Assembly: GCA_963922205.1 (NCBI GenBank)
Contig: CAWUHX010000243.1
Span: forward strand, 440,761 to 504,760
Reading direction: 5' to 3'
DNA length: 64,000 nucleotides
Source: Romanomermis culicivorax
Taxonomy: Eukaryota; Nematoda; Enoplea; Mermithida; Mermithidae
Shown here: piece by piece, positions 1-11,176 of the stretch
How the letters are laid out: each line of letters opens with the position of its first letter
How positions within the stretch are numbered: position 1 is the first letter of the stretch
Program-made: the position numbers and the translations under genes
Notes under the pieces: generated by a model
Told to the model about the DNA's origin: nothing
What the model saw: the letters and a program-made list of their open reading frames with translations, nothing else
Database searches by the model: none

Positions 1-33
1 CACATGTAAAAATGACATGGGAAAAATACTCAC

Positions 34-139
34 CTTTGGAAATTATGAAAACCAAAACAATGTTACCAATGAGGCCCACAGTGCCTGAGATGCTCCAACC
101 AACAGCTGTCAAAATGTTTGCTGGTTCAGTGTTGTTCAT
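34..139 (-). CDS. First exon of a seven-transmembrane receptor, partial gene
   Basis: On the minus strand an ATG at 139-137 opens 35 codons plus one base and ends at a strong donor (AAAG followed by GTGAGT). The peptide begins MNNTEPAN and runs into a hydrophobic first transmembrane helix containing GLIGNIVLVFII, with the Gly-Asn pair typical of helix 1 of rhodopsin-like and nematode chemosensory receptors. An Asn-x-Thr glycosylation site lies in the short extracellular N-terminus. The remaining exons would lie left of the window, so no ligand or class can be given. A second receptor with a nematode-type C-terminus lies a few kilobases away on the opposite strand, so this may be a small receptor cluster. 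The exon call rests on the open frame, helix and splice donor only. Confidence 0.55.
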
Positions 140-1179
140 ATTAAAAAAGTAAGTGTATATTCAGGATACAGCTTAAAAAATTCATCAAATATATAACTGT
201 ATACAGTATCATCTCTGGGAAAAAGATATACTACTTATTAGACACAATAGATAACATAGGACAGAATGTATAGCCATGCAGTTGATTGTGTTGATGTTGA
301 TCTCACTAGACAAATTTTTTAAATTCTTGAATTGTAGTGCCAATTTACTTTTGCCTGATATTTAAAATGACTAAAAATTTGAATAGAAATACGATTGGGA
401 AGAAGACTGTCCACTACATACGTTTTGGTTGCTCTGTTTCAAAGAATCATCATTAAAAAACATTTGATATATGCTATTAACAATATTTGTTGTTTCTCAC
501 ATGCAGAAAGTCAAAACATGGGGGTTTATACTATATACAAAATCAAAATCCATGTTTTTTTCAAACATTTTATTCACAGGTGTTTAGTTGAATTCCAGGA
601 TTACTCAATGATGACCAATCTGCTTCTAAAATAAAACAAGAAACTGAATTTCCTGCTCACGTAATTTATTTTCATGTAACCATGCACTTCTTTTCTAATA
701 TAAATGTTATCATGCCAATTCATGTCCATGAGGAATATGTGCAAAAAGTAATTATCTGCTTCAATGACATAATAAAGGCAGTTGGCATTGATTAAAACGT
801 TGGAGCATAAATTTTGACCTTTGAAATAAAAAATTTCACTAATAACTAGTGCGCTCCAATGTGCCAGGAAATACAAAAGCCAATCCACGAAAATATCAAG
901 AATATATTCTGTGATTGACTGAACAATATGCACACTTTTCATTTGCCTTCCTCAAGAGATCATGCTTTACCAATTTGATTCAAGCTCAGACATTGCACAA
1001 AGTCATTTCAGGAAATTCAATTTTTTAAATAAGAAATTTTGACATCTTAAAGATTTATTCATAAGATTTCTTCAAACACAACTGACATTCAACCTTATCA
1101 TTTGTGGAATGGTACAGTCACCAATGTGGATGATTACCAATGTGGATGGTCACCAATGTTAATCGGTCAACAATGTGGA
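140..1179. other. AT-rich stretch, no supported gene
   Basis: This is AT-rich non-coding sequence upstream of the minus-strand receptor exon, so its promoter should lie here. I could not pick out a TATA box or a further exon. A 113-codon open frame on the minus strand near 601-942 has no recognisable domain and is not called. Confidence 0.4.
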
Positions 1180-1650
1180 ATTATGTGCTGCAGTTTGTGG
1201 GAGATTCCTGACTTGGTTGTCCCCCTAATGCTAACTGAACTTTATTGAGTTAGAGCTAAGAAGGAGATTAATAGTCCAATGTGAAGTAAAGAGATTATTA
1301 TCAGAGCAGAGCACCATAAACACGTTGAAAATAAAGCCTCCTCAGTGAGGCACACCACATACACATCACCAAAACAGTGACACGACATCACTGGTGATGA
1401 GACGAGTTATTTCCAATTAGAAATAAAATGGGGGATGAATGAAAAAGGAAAAACGACGCCAAACATCAATTACAAACACTATTCAACTTTCCATCCATTT
1501 GTTTTGAGCCAAAAATAGTATAACACAAACTGTTTTGACATATTTGTGTTCCTAATAAAAAGTGAACCTAATTTAACAACAAAGACTTTCAGAAATGAAA
1601 TAAATAGTGATAGAGGACCAAAGTTCAGAGGAATTGACCCTCTGACACAT
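1180..1650 (+). pseudogene. Decayed paralogue of receptor 3' end plus LTR-like insert
   Basis: This segment matches, at a decayed level, the sequence at about 5190-6050. The shared order is a block resembling the LTR-like insert (a GGGAGAT stretch, then a CCCCTAA-GCTAAC stretch), a GATGAATGAAAAA or ATGAATGAAAAA stretch, and then the receptor tail block with CCAAAAATA, TTAACAACAAAGA, AGAGGACCAAAG and GAGGAATTGAC. The counterpart tail is open in the functional-looking gene. Here the frame is broken by stops and small indels and the acceptor-like tract is lost. I read it as the relic of a duplicated receptor 3' end that already carried the insert. No counterpart of the transmembrane exons was found next to it. 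Confidence 0.5.
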
Positions 1651-3063
1651 TGTTAGAATCCTCATCATAATCGACAGGAATACACATAACATTTATAGTA
1701 TTACTTGCAAATATCAGTAAACTTGGCCTTCTCTGAATTGAGAACTTGCAATGAACATGTCTGACACATTATAATTTTTTGAACTACAAAATTCAAATAA
1801 AGACACTTTTGTTTGTATTCCAGGTACCGCATGTATGAATTCCACCAGTAGAATTGATATTTCCTCAAGTTCATTGGTTCCAAAGCTGGCGATTTTTGCT
1901 GAATGCTACTCAGGATGTTCACACCACGAGAAAAACTGACCATTTGTGGAACGTCTAATGTGTCCCCTTTTGAGCCCTTCCACAAAAGGGAAGATTAGAT
2001 ATTTGAACTTGGTATAGTCACCACCTCTGGCCAATATTGGGATAGATGTGACCATTTAGATTAGCATTCAGAGCTGACGTCGAAAAGTTTACATCAATGA
2101 TGAGTCATCAAAAAATCAATAGTCATACTGTATTACATGAACATTTTCAATATTGAACGTTATGAAATAAAATTATTGTATAATTGTAGTGAATAATTAA
2201 TATATTCTGAATTGGCAAAATGTTTTCAGAAAACTAAATTGGGTGATTTTATATCTGGGGCCAAAAGCTTTTGAGTTTGCCAATCTTTTGAGTGGAGATT
2301 GTTTTATTATGCATAAAAACTGTGAAACTGAATTTCACTGATAATAGATAGGAAGCATTTTGAGTGATTTCAAACTTATTTCATGAAAATTGGTCTTTTA
2401 AATTTATCACATTTATCAAGTTAGGGTTTTTTAAACAAAGGTAGGTTATCACTATACTGGGGTTAACATGTCCCATGTTTAATTTTTTCTATACAAAACA
2501 TAGCGAAATGGGATAAAAATAGAAGTCTTTACCTCAGAATAGTGCTAATCTGCCTTTGTGAATACAGCAGAAATATAGAAGAAATTTGGTTTAAAAACTG
2601 ACTGGTCAGATGTGGAATCCTCTTTGGTGTGGAAAGTCTTCCTTAGAGGCCTTGAGACTGCCTCCATCAAGACTGGTGTTACACAATAAAGATTGAGGTT
2701 GCAATGAGTGAACTGGATGAAACACAAATCCTATCAGGAAACCCTTCAACAGGCTGGAAAAGACACTAATTACAGCAATTGATTCCTTCATCTAGAATAT
2801 ATGTTTTAAAGTGGAAAATGCAACTGCACATTACATGGCAAATTTAAACTTGCCTTAAATTTATGTGTGCTACTTCATATCACCAAATGTAGCATTTCTG
2901 TACTGCATGGATTAGTATGCAATTTTGTATGCATTAATATCTACTTTTTTCACAACAGCAACATAGCATGGCATGATACAGCATGGATAACCATAATTGC
3001 ATAAGTGAATAATGCCAAACTATTTTGACAAGGAAGAGAAGCTTATGAATATTAAAATCTTCT
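1651..3063. other. Non-coding AT-rich sequence, possible upstream part of the receptor gene
   Basis: Helices 1 and 2 of the plus-strand receptor should lie in this interval if that gene is intact, but I found no exon with a matching hydrophobic helix and canonical splice sites. Short open frames on the minus strand (1701-1985, 2545-2791) have no recognisable similarity. Confidence 0.35.
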
Positions 3064-6061
3064 ATGGGGAAATTCCATGTACTCCTCATGGGTATGAATC
3101 AACTTTGGATTGCAATCAACATGTTTAGTCGATATCTTGCATTATACTATAAGGTAAGAAATATACTGGTATTTTCAATTTATCCAAGGAGTAGCTGGAA
3201 TAGATCTCTAAGCTGAAAGTTCAGTTTCACTTTTGTCCATGGCAATTAACAAGCATTGCCTTTTGTAATTGTCATCGTAGAAGAAGGCTAATTTGATTAG
3301 CCATAAGTCAGACTATAACTCTACACTTTAGCTTATCAGCAAGGGTCATATTAATAGGTGAGTTAGCACTATCCAGGGTTAAACAATTCTTTTTTTACCA
3401 TTCATATGTTTTGGGTGGGAAAAGTAAACATTTAAGATTTTTACCAGTGGATAGCACTGATGTACTCTTGTGAATAAGGATATAACAGAAAACAGAGCCA
3501 CAAAACATGGCATACCTCAATGTAGCCAACCACTTATTAAAATTCAAATTTTGAAATTATGGGTTCTTCCAATTCCATCCCACTATTTAAAGTTATTTTT
3601 GAATTTTTCTCAAGATTTGTCCCTTTTTTTTGGAACTAAAAAAGTACAAACATCTGAAATACAGCTCAACGCCTGAATCCTCAAAGCATTTTATACTTTT
3701 GTACTTCTGTCTTAGGTATACTTTTTCAGCAAGCTCACGCTAGAATGCTGTGAAAATGTGAAAATTTTTCATTTTTTAGGCATAGGTCTTTTAGAATTTT
3801 CAAACATTGGAATATCAGCTTTGTTCCTCATTCAAACTCTGATAATTATATGGTTCTGAATAGATAATTATCATTTCCGTACGCTTAAAACTATATCTAT
3901 ATAGATATGTTCAGATACCCAAAAATAAAACCAATATTAATTTCAGGGACGAAAACTGCCAAAACTTACAGTTTCACCTTAATTAGTTTCACCTTAAGCA
4001 AATTTCTTTGCTGACAACATGAATCTCTATTGAAAAAAGTTAATGCATTAAGTTCGCAAAAATTTTTTAATGAAAAATGATGAAAAAAATTGAAAATATG
4101 AATTCAAATAGCAAGTAGCAATCAAGCAATAAATTGAAATATGATAAAAAGATAAAATTAATTATATTCATGTGAATTCACTAAAGCACTTTATTTAAAT
4201 CACACAGTACCTGAGGAATCGGGCTTACCCAGAGTGGAGCTGAAGTGCAACAGTTTAGAAAATTTTATATCTAAGCAGACTGCTCACTCAGCTGTTACGG
4301 TAATCTGACTCATCTGTTGCACTACAATAAACTGAAGACTGAAGAGGTATCTCAATTCATGCCAGTGTGAGGGAGGACTATCTGTATCTGACTGGTCCAT
4401 ATTGCTAGTTATCCTGCAGCAGGCTGATAGGTCCTGAAGAATCTAGACCATGTTTATCAAAATTTGAAACAACCATAAAGTGTATTTTGGTTTCATGTGC
4501 AAGTGTCTTCATACCTCTATGTATGTTTGGCCCTGGTGGACTGAATCTCAGGTTTTTGAAGTCTCTTGGGGTTTAACAAATTCACGAGGATAATTAAGAT
4601 TGCCAAATGCAGAGTCTACCTCCCACAGATTTGCTCCATGTGATGTAGATTGATGCTCCATGTCCACTTCTATACAGGAAAAATATGATAGATGGTTGGA
4701 CATGTGTGGCATTCTCATTTGTTATGCTTTTGCTATTATGGTAAACATGCCAGTTTTCATTCCATTGATTTATTACAATGCATTTGGTCTGAACAGTATG
4801 GGTATTTGTGCTGTGAATGGTATTAGCACCATAACCACATTATGTAACCTATTCGGTCAGATATCTCAGTTACTTTCAAATATCACTTGTGTCATTTTTG
4901 GTTATCTGATCATAAAGAAGATAAGAGGGCATATTTCACAAGTTGGATCCTGGTTGGATTCCAACCTGGTGGAAGAATCACGACAGATTGTTATTTTGGT
5001 TGGTATTTCGGCCCTTGTTCCATTTATAGTTCAATGTCCAGCCATGGCCATAAAGTTTTCACAGTTTTTTACTAATATCAATCCATGGTTTAGTCAATTT
5101 TCAATGGCTTTTTTACCATTGATTCCAGCATCAGCTCCATTCATTGCAGCTTTAATTATAAAACCATACAGGTGTCGTATAATGTGGTCGTATGCCCTCA
5201 GCTGCCTACCTGCGGTTCTTGGGAGATCCAATCTGGTACGGCCCCTAACGCTAACCCGGTACTGAACACACTCATACTGCAGATAACTGAGACTTGGTAT
5301 ATGAAGATATTTATTTGGAACAAACGAAAGTGTAGTGAATACAACAATGAAAGTAAGTGAGAAAGGAATATGCACAGTGCCAAAATACATGGACACAAAC
5401 GCCGGTCTCCTCCCTGCTTCGCTGATCCTTCTGTTCGTCCCTGTGCACAGAGCCACAGGGACTTCAGGATATCTTAGCCCACGGCCTAAGCTGAAAGCTT
5501 GTCAAAAGACAAAAACAGTCTACCTGACTCCAGAACAACAACTCACTAATTTCCTTGGTCAAGATTGAACGTCAAAAACCTCCTCAGGCCATGTAAATCC
5601 TCAAGATTGATCCGCAACGTGAAATCCAAAACACACAATAAACAAAACGGCAAATGCGCCCTCGTTCCTTCCTGAGTCACCGGGGGTCTTCACCACAAAC
5701 GTCCGATCCTTTGGATAGGACGACCACAATATACAAAGTGGAGACGTTTCTCTGACGACAAAATAAAAAGGACCAGGCGAGAATAAAACGAATTATATGA
5801 ATGAAAAAACATACTGCAATGCGCCTAACATCAACTTGCTAGTTGCATGCAAAACATTTGCGCCCACCATTTATTTATTTTAGACCAAAAATATGTGTGC
5901 CTCAAACCGTTTTATCAGTTTGTTTATCTAAGAATAAATGGAAACACTTTAACAACAAAGAAACTTTAGAAAATGAAAGTGAGGTAATTAGAGGACCAAA
6001 GGTCAGAGGAATTGACTCTCTGACACAGGAAGAAACTGAAAAATTTAATGGGGATGCATAA
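3064..6061 (+). CDS. Seven-transmembrane chemoreceptor-like gene (helices 3-7), possibly a pseudogene
   Basis: Three exons join in frame. 3064-3153 encodes helix 3, ending SRYLALYYK, with donor AAG|GTAAGA. 4678-5171 follows acceptor TTCTATACAG and encodes helices 4-7, ending ALIIKPY plus two bases. 5884-6061 follows acceptor TTATTTTAG, completes the Arg codon and encodes a 58-residue cytoplasmic tail rich in Lys and Glu, ending at TAA. The Lys-Pro-Tyr-Arg motif after helix 7 is characteristic of nematode serpentine receptors, which act as plasma-membrane chemosensors. Oddities: no acceptor fits the helix-3 frame, while an adjacent frame upstream (NIKIFYGEIPC) would supply the conserved Cys before helix 3, which suggests a one-base frameshift near 3085-3095. 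The second donor (G|GTGTCG) is formed at the edge of an LTR-like insert. Helices 1-2 were not found. Confidence 0.6.
5173..5761. repeat. Putative solo-LTR-like insert within a receptor intron
   Basis: This GC-richer block of about 590 bp starts TGTCGT and ends ACGACA, a six-base terminal inverted repeat of the kind seen on LTRs. Read on the minus strand it contains a CCAAATAAATA polyadenylation-like motif. It begins one base after the end of a receptor exon, so its first T completes the GT of the current splice donor. No target-site duplication is visible, and a decayed relative sits in the paralogous position at about 1180-1430, so it may instead be old intron sequence. The LTR reading is tentative. 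Confidence 0.35.
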
Positions 6062-7823
6062 CAAAATTACAACAATCAATGTTTAGAAATGAATGTTGTA
6101 AATCAATGATAATTTTTAAGTATTGGTTTGTTACAAAGTTTCATATTCAGTAAAATTTTAAATCTTCGTCAAATCTGTATACATGTTGAAAAGCATGTCT
6201 GGGAGTGGACGTTTCTGCAGCAAATTTTCAACCTTTGGATTATACTTTGTTGTTTTATCCATGTTCTGTACTGCTTTTTTGCATCTTGCTTGCACCCCAG
6301 CCCAATAAAAGTGTATAGGATGGGTTAAAGAAACGTCTTAAAACATTTTGTCTATCTCACAGGTTAACACAGGCGAATTTTTTTCATCGGATATACATAT
6401 GCAGCATAGTAATTTTTTGACTGAAAGTCAAGTTAGTACTCAATCAGAATGGACCAATCTTTCAAAACCTTTGTTTTCAGACACTTCTCAGGGGGCTCTT
6501 TCAGTTCCAACATGGAAACAACATACTTCTTTACTAATAATTTAAACCTCTTCATATGAATTTTCCATGTTTTAATTTAAAAATGTCAAAATCCCCCAAA
6601 ATGTGGAAATTCTGGTTGGTGAGCCAGAATTCTTCTGGGGATCAATTTGGTGTCTCCATGGCTTTGGGATCCCCAAACTCCCCCAATAACATGTATGTGT
6701 TATAAAAAAAAAGATTGGTGTGTGGAATATGGGAATATATTCATTGTAGACACATAGAGTGTCTTACATTGCACAGATGAAAGAAACCAATTGGAAACAT
6801 GTGAAGTTTCTTAATTTAGCCAAGACAATGTTTCGAAATATTTAGGAGACTGTTTAGTCCCTACAGAGCATAGCTTGATGTGCCTGAGAATATTACCTAA
6901 ACTGTCAGCAAATTTTTACTGTCAAAGCATAGATTGCAATAGATTTCCTTACTGAAGGTAGATTCCCTTGCTGAAGTTGATGCTTGGATGAACTTAAGTC
7001 ACACCTAGGATTGTCCAATGGGTCTATAATTTATTATGTGAAACTTATCAAACGAATTGCCCTGTTTACAGGATGCAATTCACAACCCAAAAAACACAAC
7101 CACTAACAACCATAGCAAAACACAAGAAAGATTCCCTCACAACTTCACAATAGTGTAATCTAAAATGTTGTTTACCTTCTAGAAGCTTTGAACACTATCG
7201 ACAACAATTTTTAGAATTGTTAATTTGAAATTGCTTATACTTTTCACTGACCCCATGTTTGCTCTAAGCGTTCAATCTGGATTTGATTCGATTATGGTAC
7301 ACTGATTTTAGCTGCATTAGGTAAAATGGTACGAATTATTTATTGCAGAAAGGAAAAAACATTTTTCAAGTGTATGAACATACAATAACAAAGTTGGTTC
7401 AACCACTGAAAAAAAGATTTGTTGAACACAAATTGTGACATAATATTGATACAGCACAGACCAAATATAATCAACTGTAAATACCATCTGAAAATGGAAT
7501 GGCAGCTGAACCTGAGTGTATTATTTTCCTCCAGTAAACTATAATATAATCTCTATTCCAATTTATCAATGATATGATTTGATTTGATTTATGATTTGAC
7601 TTGTATTTTGATTTATAATTTGGGTGTTGTATTTTTTGGTAAATAAATGAAGTCATCACCAAGAAAATCGTCCATCTGATCACCCATACCTTATACTACT
7701 AGCTTACTGCTCAGTCTTACCACCGAACCCCTCCTCTGGACTGGGAATCCTTTCTTTCCAGCCATCAACATCTCCTTCTATACCTGACATTTGAAATGTG
7801 GCCCCTTATCTTTATGTACACTA
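6062..7823. other. AT-rich intergenic sequence
   Basis: No supported gene. A short imperfect GATTT/GATTTAT microsatellite lies near 7574-7625. Several open frames of 60-70 codons are present, but they have no recognisable domain and lie in low-complexity context. Confidence 0.4.
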
Positions 7824-8240
7824 CCAGGCAAAACTAACCATCTATGCTGGTCGCATCCAGGATGTGTCCAGAACGGGTCCGGGATGCACCCAGGACGTGA
7901 AAAGCACACTATACCGACAATAAAATTGACAGGCCATGTGCTTGTGTCACACAAAGCCGAAGAATTTTGCTGATGCTTCCTTCTTACCTCCCTATAGAAA
8001 GCACACATTATTTACCAGATATAAACGAAAGGTCAACTGTTGTCATACTGTAGGTCAAAACAAAGTGCATATCCACTACACATTATGAAAAAACTATGAT
8101 TGACAGTTATTCATGAATGTCAATTACTAAGAAAGATGAAAGTTTTCTTTGTGCTGCCGAAAAAGATGCGTTCCGGACGCAACCTGGATGCGTCCAGGAT
8201 GCATCCCGGACGCGAATTTTTGAGGGTTAGTTTCGCCTGG
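7824..8240. mobile_element. MITE with TACCAGG-type terminal inverted repeats, TA-flanked
   Basis: The left end reads TA|CCAGGCAAAACTAACC and the right end GGTTAGTTTCGCCTGG|TA, giving near-perfect inverted repeats of about 16 bp flanked by TA on both sides. This suggests a non-autonomous Tc1/mariner-type element. Just inside each end is a run of mutually palindromic GC-rich words (GGATGCGTCC, GGATGCATCC, CCGGACGC). There is no transposase frame inside the 417 bp. Confidence 0.5.
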
Positions 8241-8350
8241 TAATGTAGAGGTAGCCAAGAACTAAACATTTGGTACATGAAATCAATGGAAAGACAAGAC
8301 CAGACAGTGCCCATAAGGATCTTAATGTGTTGATAAGACTCACACCAAAT

Positions 8351-8772
8351 TGTTGAGAGTGGCCAAAGCAGCCACCTCAACTACAAATTGTTGCAAAAAA
8401 AGAGAGCACCTTTCCCTCTGCTCGGTTGGCTCAGTTGGTTAGAGCGTGCGGACGGTAGCCGTAAGGTCCTGGGTTCAAGTCTCAGACCGAGCCTAACTTT
8501 TATTGAAGCCCCAAGTAGCGGGAAAAGGTCGCCTCAACACTGGTGGCCCTTGACGGTCTGTCAAACTCAACAGGGGAGGGATGTTGAGAGTGGCCAAAGC
8601 AGCCACCTCAACTACGAATTGTTGCAAAAAGAGAGCGCCTTTCCCGCTGCTCGGTTGGCTCAGTTGGTTAGAGCGTGCAGACGGTAGCCGTAAGGTCCTG
8701 GGTTCAAGTCCCAGACCGAGCCTAACTTTTACTGAAGCCCCGAGTGGCCGGAAGAGGTTGCCTCAACAAAAT
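8351..8772 (+). repeat. Dimeric tRNA-derived repeat (two tRNA-like modules)
   Basis: Two tandem units of about 230 bp each begin GTTGAGAGTGGCCAAAGCAG and each contains a tRNA-like module at 8420-8493 and 8649-8722. Both modules have a fully complementary acceptor stem (GCTCGGT with ACCGAGC), a D arm (GCTC-loop-GAGC) and a T arm with the B-box-like GGTTCAAGTC. The anticodon loop is ACGGTAG, with C rather than U at position 33, and the second copy also has a mismatch in its anticodon stem. Functional tRNA genes are therefore unlikely, and a tRNA-derived SINE or amplified tRNA pseudogene fits better. The units end in GAGGTTGCCTCAAC or AAGGTCGCCTCAAC, partly complementary to the start. Confidence 0.6.
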
Positions 8773-9829
8773 AAGCCCATGTTGTTCAGAGCAGAGCTGT
8801 CATATTACACCAGTTGAATGTTGTACATTTCAAATCATTGGGTGAATTTTTTCCATATGAAAAATCGACATTGAACAGAACTCCAAAATTATTAGAGTCA
8901 ACCGAATCATGCCAAAGTTAAAGTTTTGGACAATCCTTCACTTCTCATAACTGCAGGCAGCCTCAGAGCTGAATTCAAGGTCAAGCTCTAGCGCTATAGC
9001 CCATTCAATGTAGAATAATATATGAGGCGCAAACTACTAACTTAGGTTCAACATGATATCCAACTTGTACCTGGAGTAAACTTTTTACTGCAGAAAAAGT
9101 CAGATGAGCTGAAGGTCCATGACAAAAAATTGCTGTCAAGACGAAACTGTAATATGCTGTCTGAATGAAGTTTAAATTTAGGCTTACAATAATTTTAAAA
9201 CTCTGGTATTCCTCAAATGCAATTTCACATTGTTGAGTTGGACTTTTCATCCTATGAATCAGGCCAATTTTTATTTTTGATGACCTGAATACTTTTATAA
9301 GTAAATGTAAGTGTAATGAGACTTTGTAAACTAATTTATGATCCGGAATCCATAAAATGACAGAGTAACTGTGCTGAAATTTTGATAATCAAAAATCTGG
9401 AAAGCACTGTCCAAATTGTAAAATTCCAGGACTTTTTCAGCATTCTGATATAAAATTGTTCCAAAAAATTTCTAAAGGCAAAAAACTGCGTTGAGTTTGG
9501 TCTATACAGCTGTCAAAAAATAATACTGGAGAAAAATCAACTGAAAATGTGAAAAAAGTTTTACTTGCCCACTTTTTTCAGATTTACTTTTGACTATATT
9601 TTTGTTCAAATATGTAAGTGTTGTATATTTTTGATTGGAAAATACCTGATAGATCCAAATATTACAACAAAAATACTTATGAATGGAGAGATATTGCATG
9701 CTCCAGGTGGAAATCACAATTGGAAGTTAGTCGGCCTGCAATTTTTTTCCATGTAACATTGCTCATTCATTCATGTTTCAAGCAACTCATTTTTATTGAA
9801 GTATTTTTTTTGTTGTGTTTTTGTTACAG
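8773..9829. other. AT-rich sequence, no supported gene
   Basis: I see no domain-bearing frame or RNA gene. A possible short exon between acceptor TTTTTTCAG (9581) and a GTAAGTG donor near 9613 is too short to judge. Confidence 0.3.
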
Positions 9830-10663
9830 CAACCTTTTGCATCTATTGTTTTTGCCACTGGTTGGTTGGAGCCGAGTGCTCATCAAGCTGCCATGTAAGG
9901 TTCAAAAATCCTTCCTTGGAACTTTTTATCATTATTTGTCATCATTAGTTAAACTTCACTGTAGAACACATAATACTTAAGATCAGAGCTTGATTTTTTG
10001 CCTGAATATGTCCCAAAATATGCCAGTGTATAGGCAACAGAAATTTATTGAAAACTACACATACAATCTCTGCAATAGCTTTGATTTACCTCTGGGCACA
10101 CTGCTGCTGCAAATTTTGTGATCATGAAGTCAACATGCAAGTCAACAATGGGTGATGGGTAACACAGACAAATTTGCATGACAATGGAACTCCAAAGAAA
10201 AAGGATGATGAAATCATTGGCTACTTTTGATTTAGTTTTGGTATATAATATGCTGGGGCCCTCAAATAAACTTTTCCAGGCATTAGTTTTTACATTCACA
10301 AAATCATCCTAGGGGTCTGTCCATGTTGTTGAACTTTATTATTGTTGAATGTATTAATTTGCATATCGTTTCGATGTACAGTAAATACAGAAAGGACGTT
10401 AGGCCCACGCCTCTTGCAGATACCAAGTAGAAGACAGACCAGTGTTGAACTTTTCTGCATCATTCCTTTCAGAGGGTCTTCATTTTCCTCTGGAAATCAA
10501 GGAGGTCGATTGTGTGAGGGCCAAATATTGTTGTTGTTGCCAGGTGTTCACTAACACCCATATTTCTTTATCCAGGAGGAAAGACCTGCACAATATCACA
10601 ATGCTCCAATTTAGCTCCAGAGTTAATTTCAAACATTTATTAAATTCATCATGGCACAATTAA
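9830..10663 (+). other. Possible exons of an unrecognised plus-strand gene
   Basis: A 65-base block at 9830-9894 lies between a good acceptor (TTTTTGTTACAG) and a good donor (AT|GTAAGG) and is open, reading QPFASIVFATGWLEPSAHQA in one frame. A second open stretch from about 10421 follows the acceptor-like CTCTTGCAG, contains the cysteine cluster KYCCCCQVF and ends at TAA near 10663. The frames do not let me join these pieces with confidence, and I recognise no family. They may be exons of a small host gene or chance signals in AT-rich DNA. Confidence 0.2.
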
Positions 10664-10710
10664 TTTTTTCCTGATTCCAGCATTTTCATGCCCAATGTAT
10701 TTGTAACTTC

Positions 10711-11171
10711 TGACACGTAATGGGTAAACGCATTGCCATCGTAACCATCACCAAACACTGTTCGAAAAATAATGCTCGACCGGGATTCGAACCCGGGTCT
10801 CTGTGACTATAGTGCAGCATTCTTCCGATTGAACTACCGAGCCAGTGTTGCAATAGTTACGAAGGGGTGATGTATGGCCGTGCGACACATGAAATTCCCC
10901 CCCCCCCTTGAAAGAAGGATGACCTCGTCCGTTGAAGATGCAGGTTCCTGCAGCCCACCAATGTGGGACCAATCCAAGCCTCGCGATGACATGTGATGGA
11001 TAAACACGTTGCCATCGTAACCATCGCCAAACACTGTTCCAAAAATAATGCTCGACCGGGATTCGAACCTGGGTCTCTGTGACTATAGTGCAGCGTTCTT
11101 CTGATTGAACTACCGAGCCAGTGTTGTGATAGTTATGAAGGGGTGATGTACGGCCGTGCGACATGTGACAC
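10711..11171 (-). mobile_element. Dimeric tRNA-derived SINE-like element
   Basis: On the minus strand two monomers of about 230 bp each carry a tRNA-like head: an A-box-like TAGTTCAATCGG, the exact B box GGTTCGAATCC, a D arm GTTC/GAAC and a T arm CCGGG/CCCGG. The acceptor ends pair imperfectly (GGCTCGG with TCGAGCA), and the anticodon arm around CTATAGT has two mismatched pairs, so this is not a working tRNA. Each monomer continues through a G-homopolymer of 8-11 bases to a CCCATTACGTGTCA-like end. TGACAC occurs at both outer ends. This copy interrupts a decayed mariner transposase to its right. Confidence 0.65.
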
Positions 11172-11176
11172 TTCAA

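Noticed and set aside
601..942. 113-codon minus-strand frame near the left receptor exon
   Set aside because: Aromatic-rich but with no recognisable motif, and no splice or homology support.
5094..5456. Minus-strand 120-codon frame over the receptor exon and LTR-like insert
   Set aside because: Antisense to the helix 6-7 exon and runs on into the insert; no domain.
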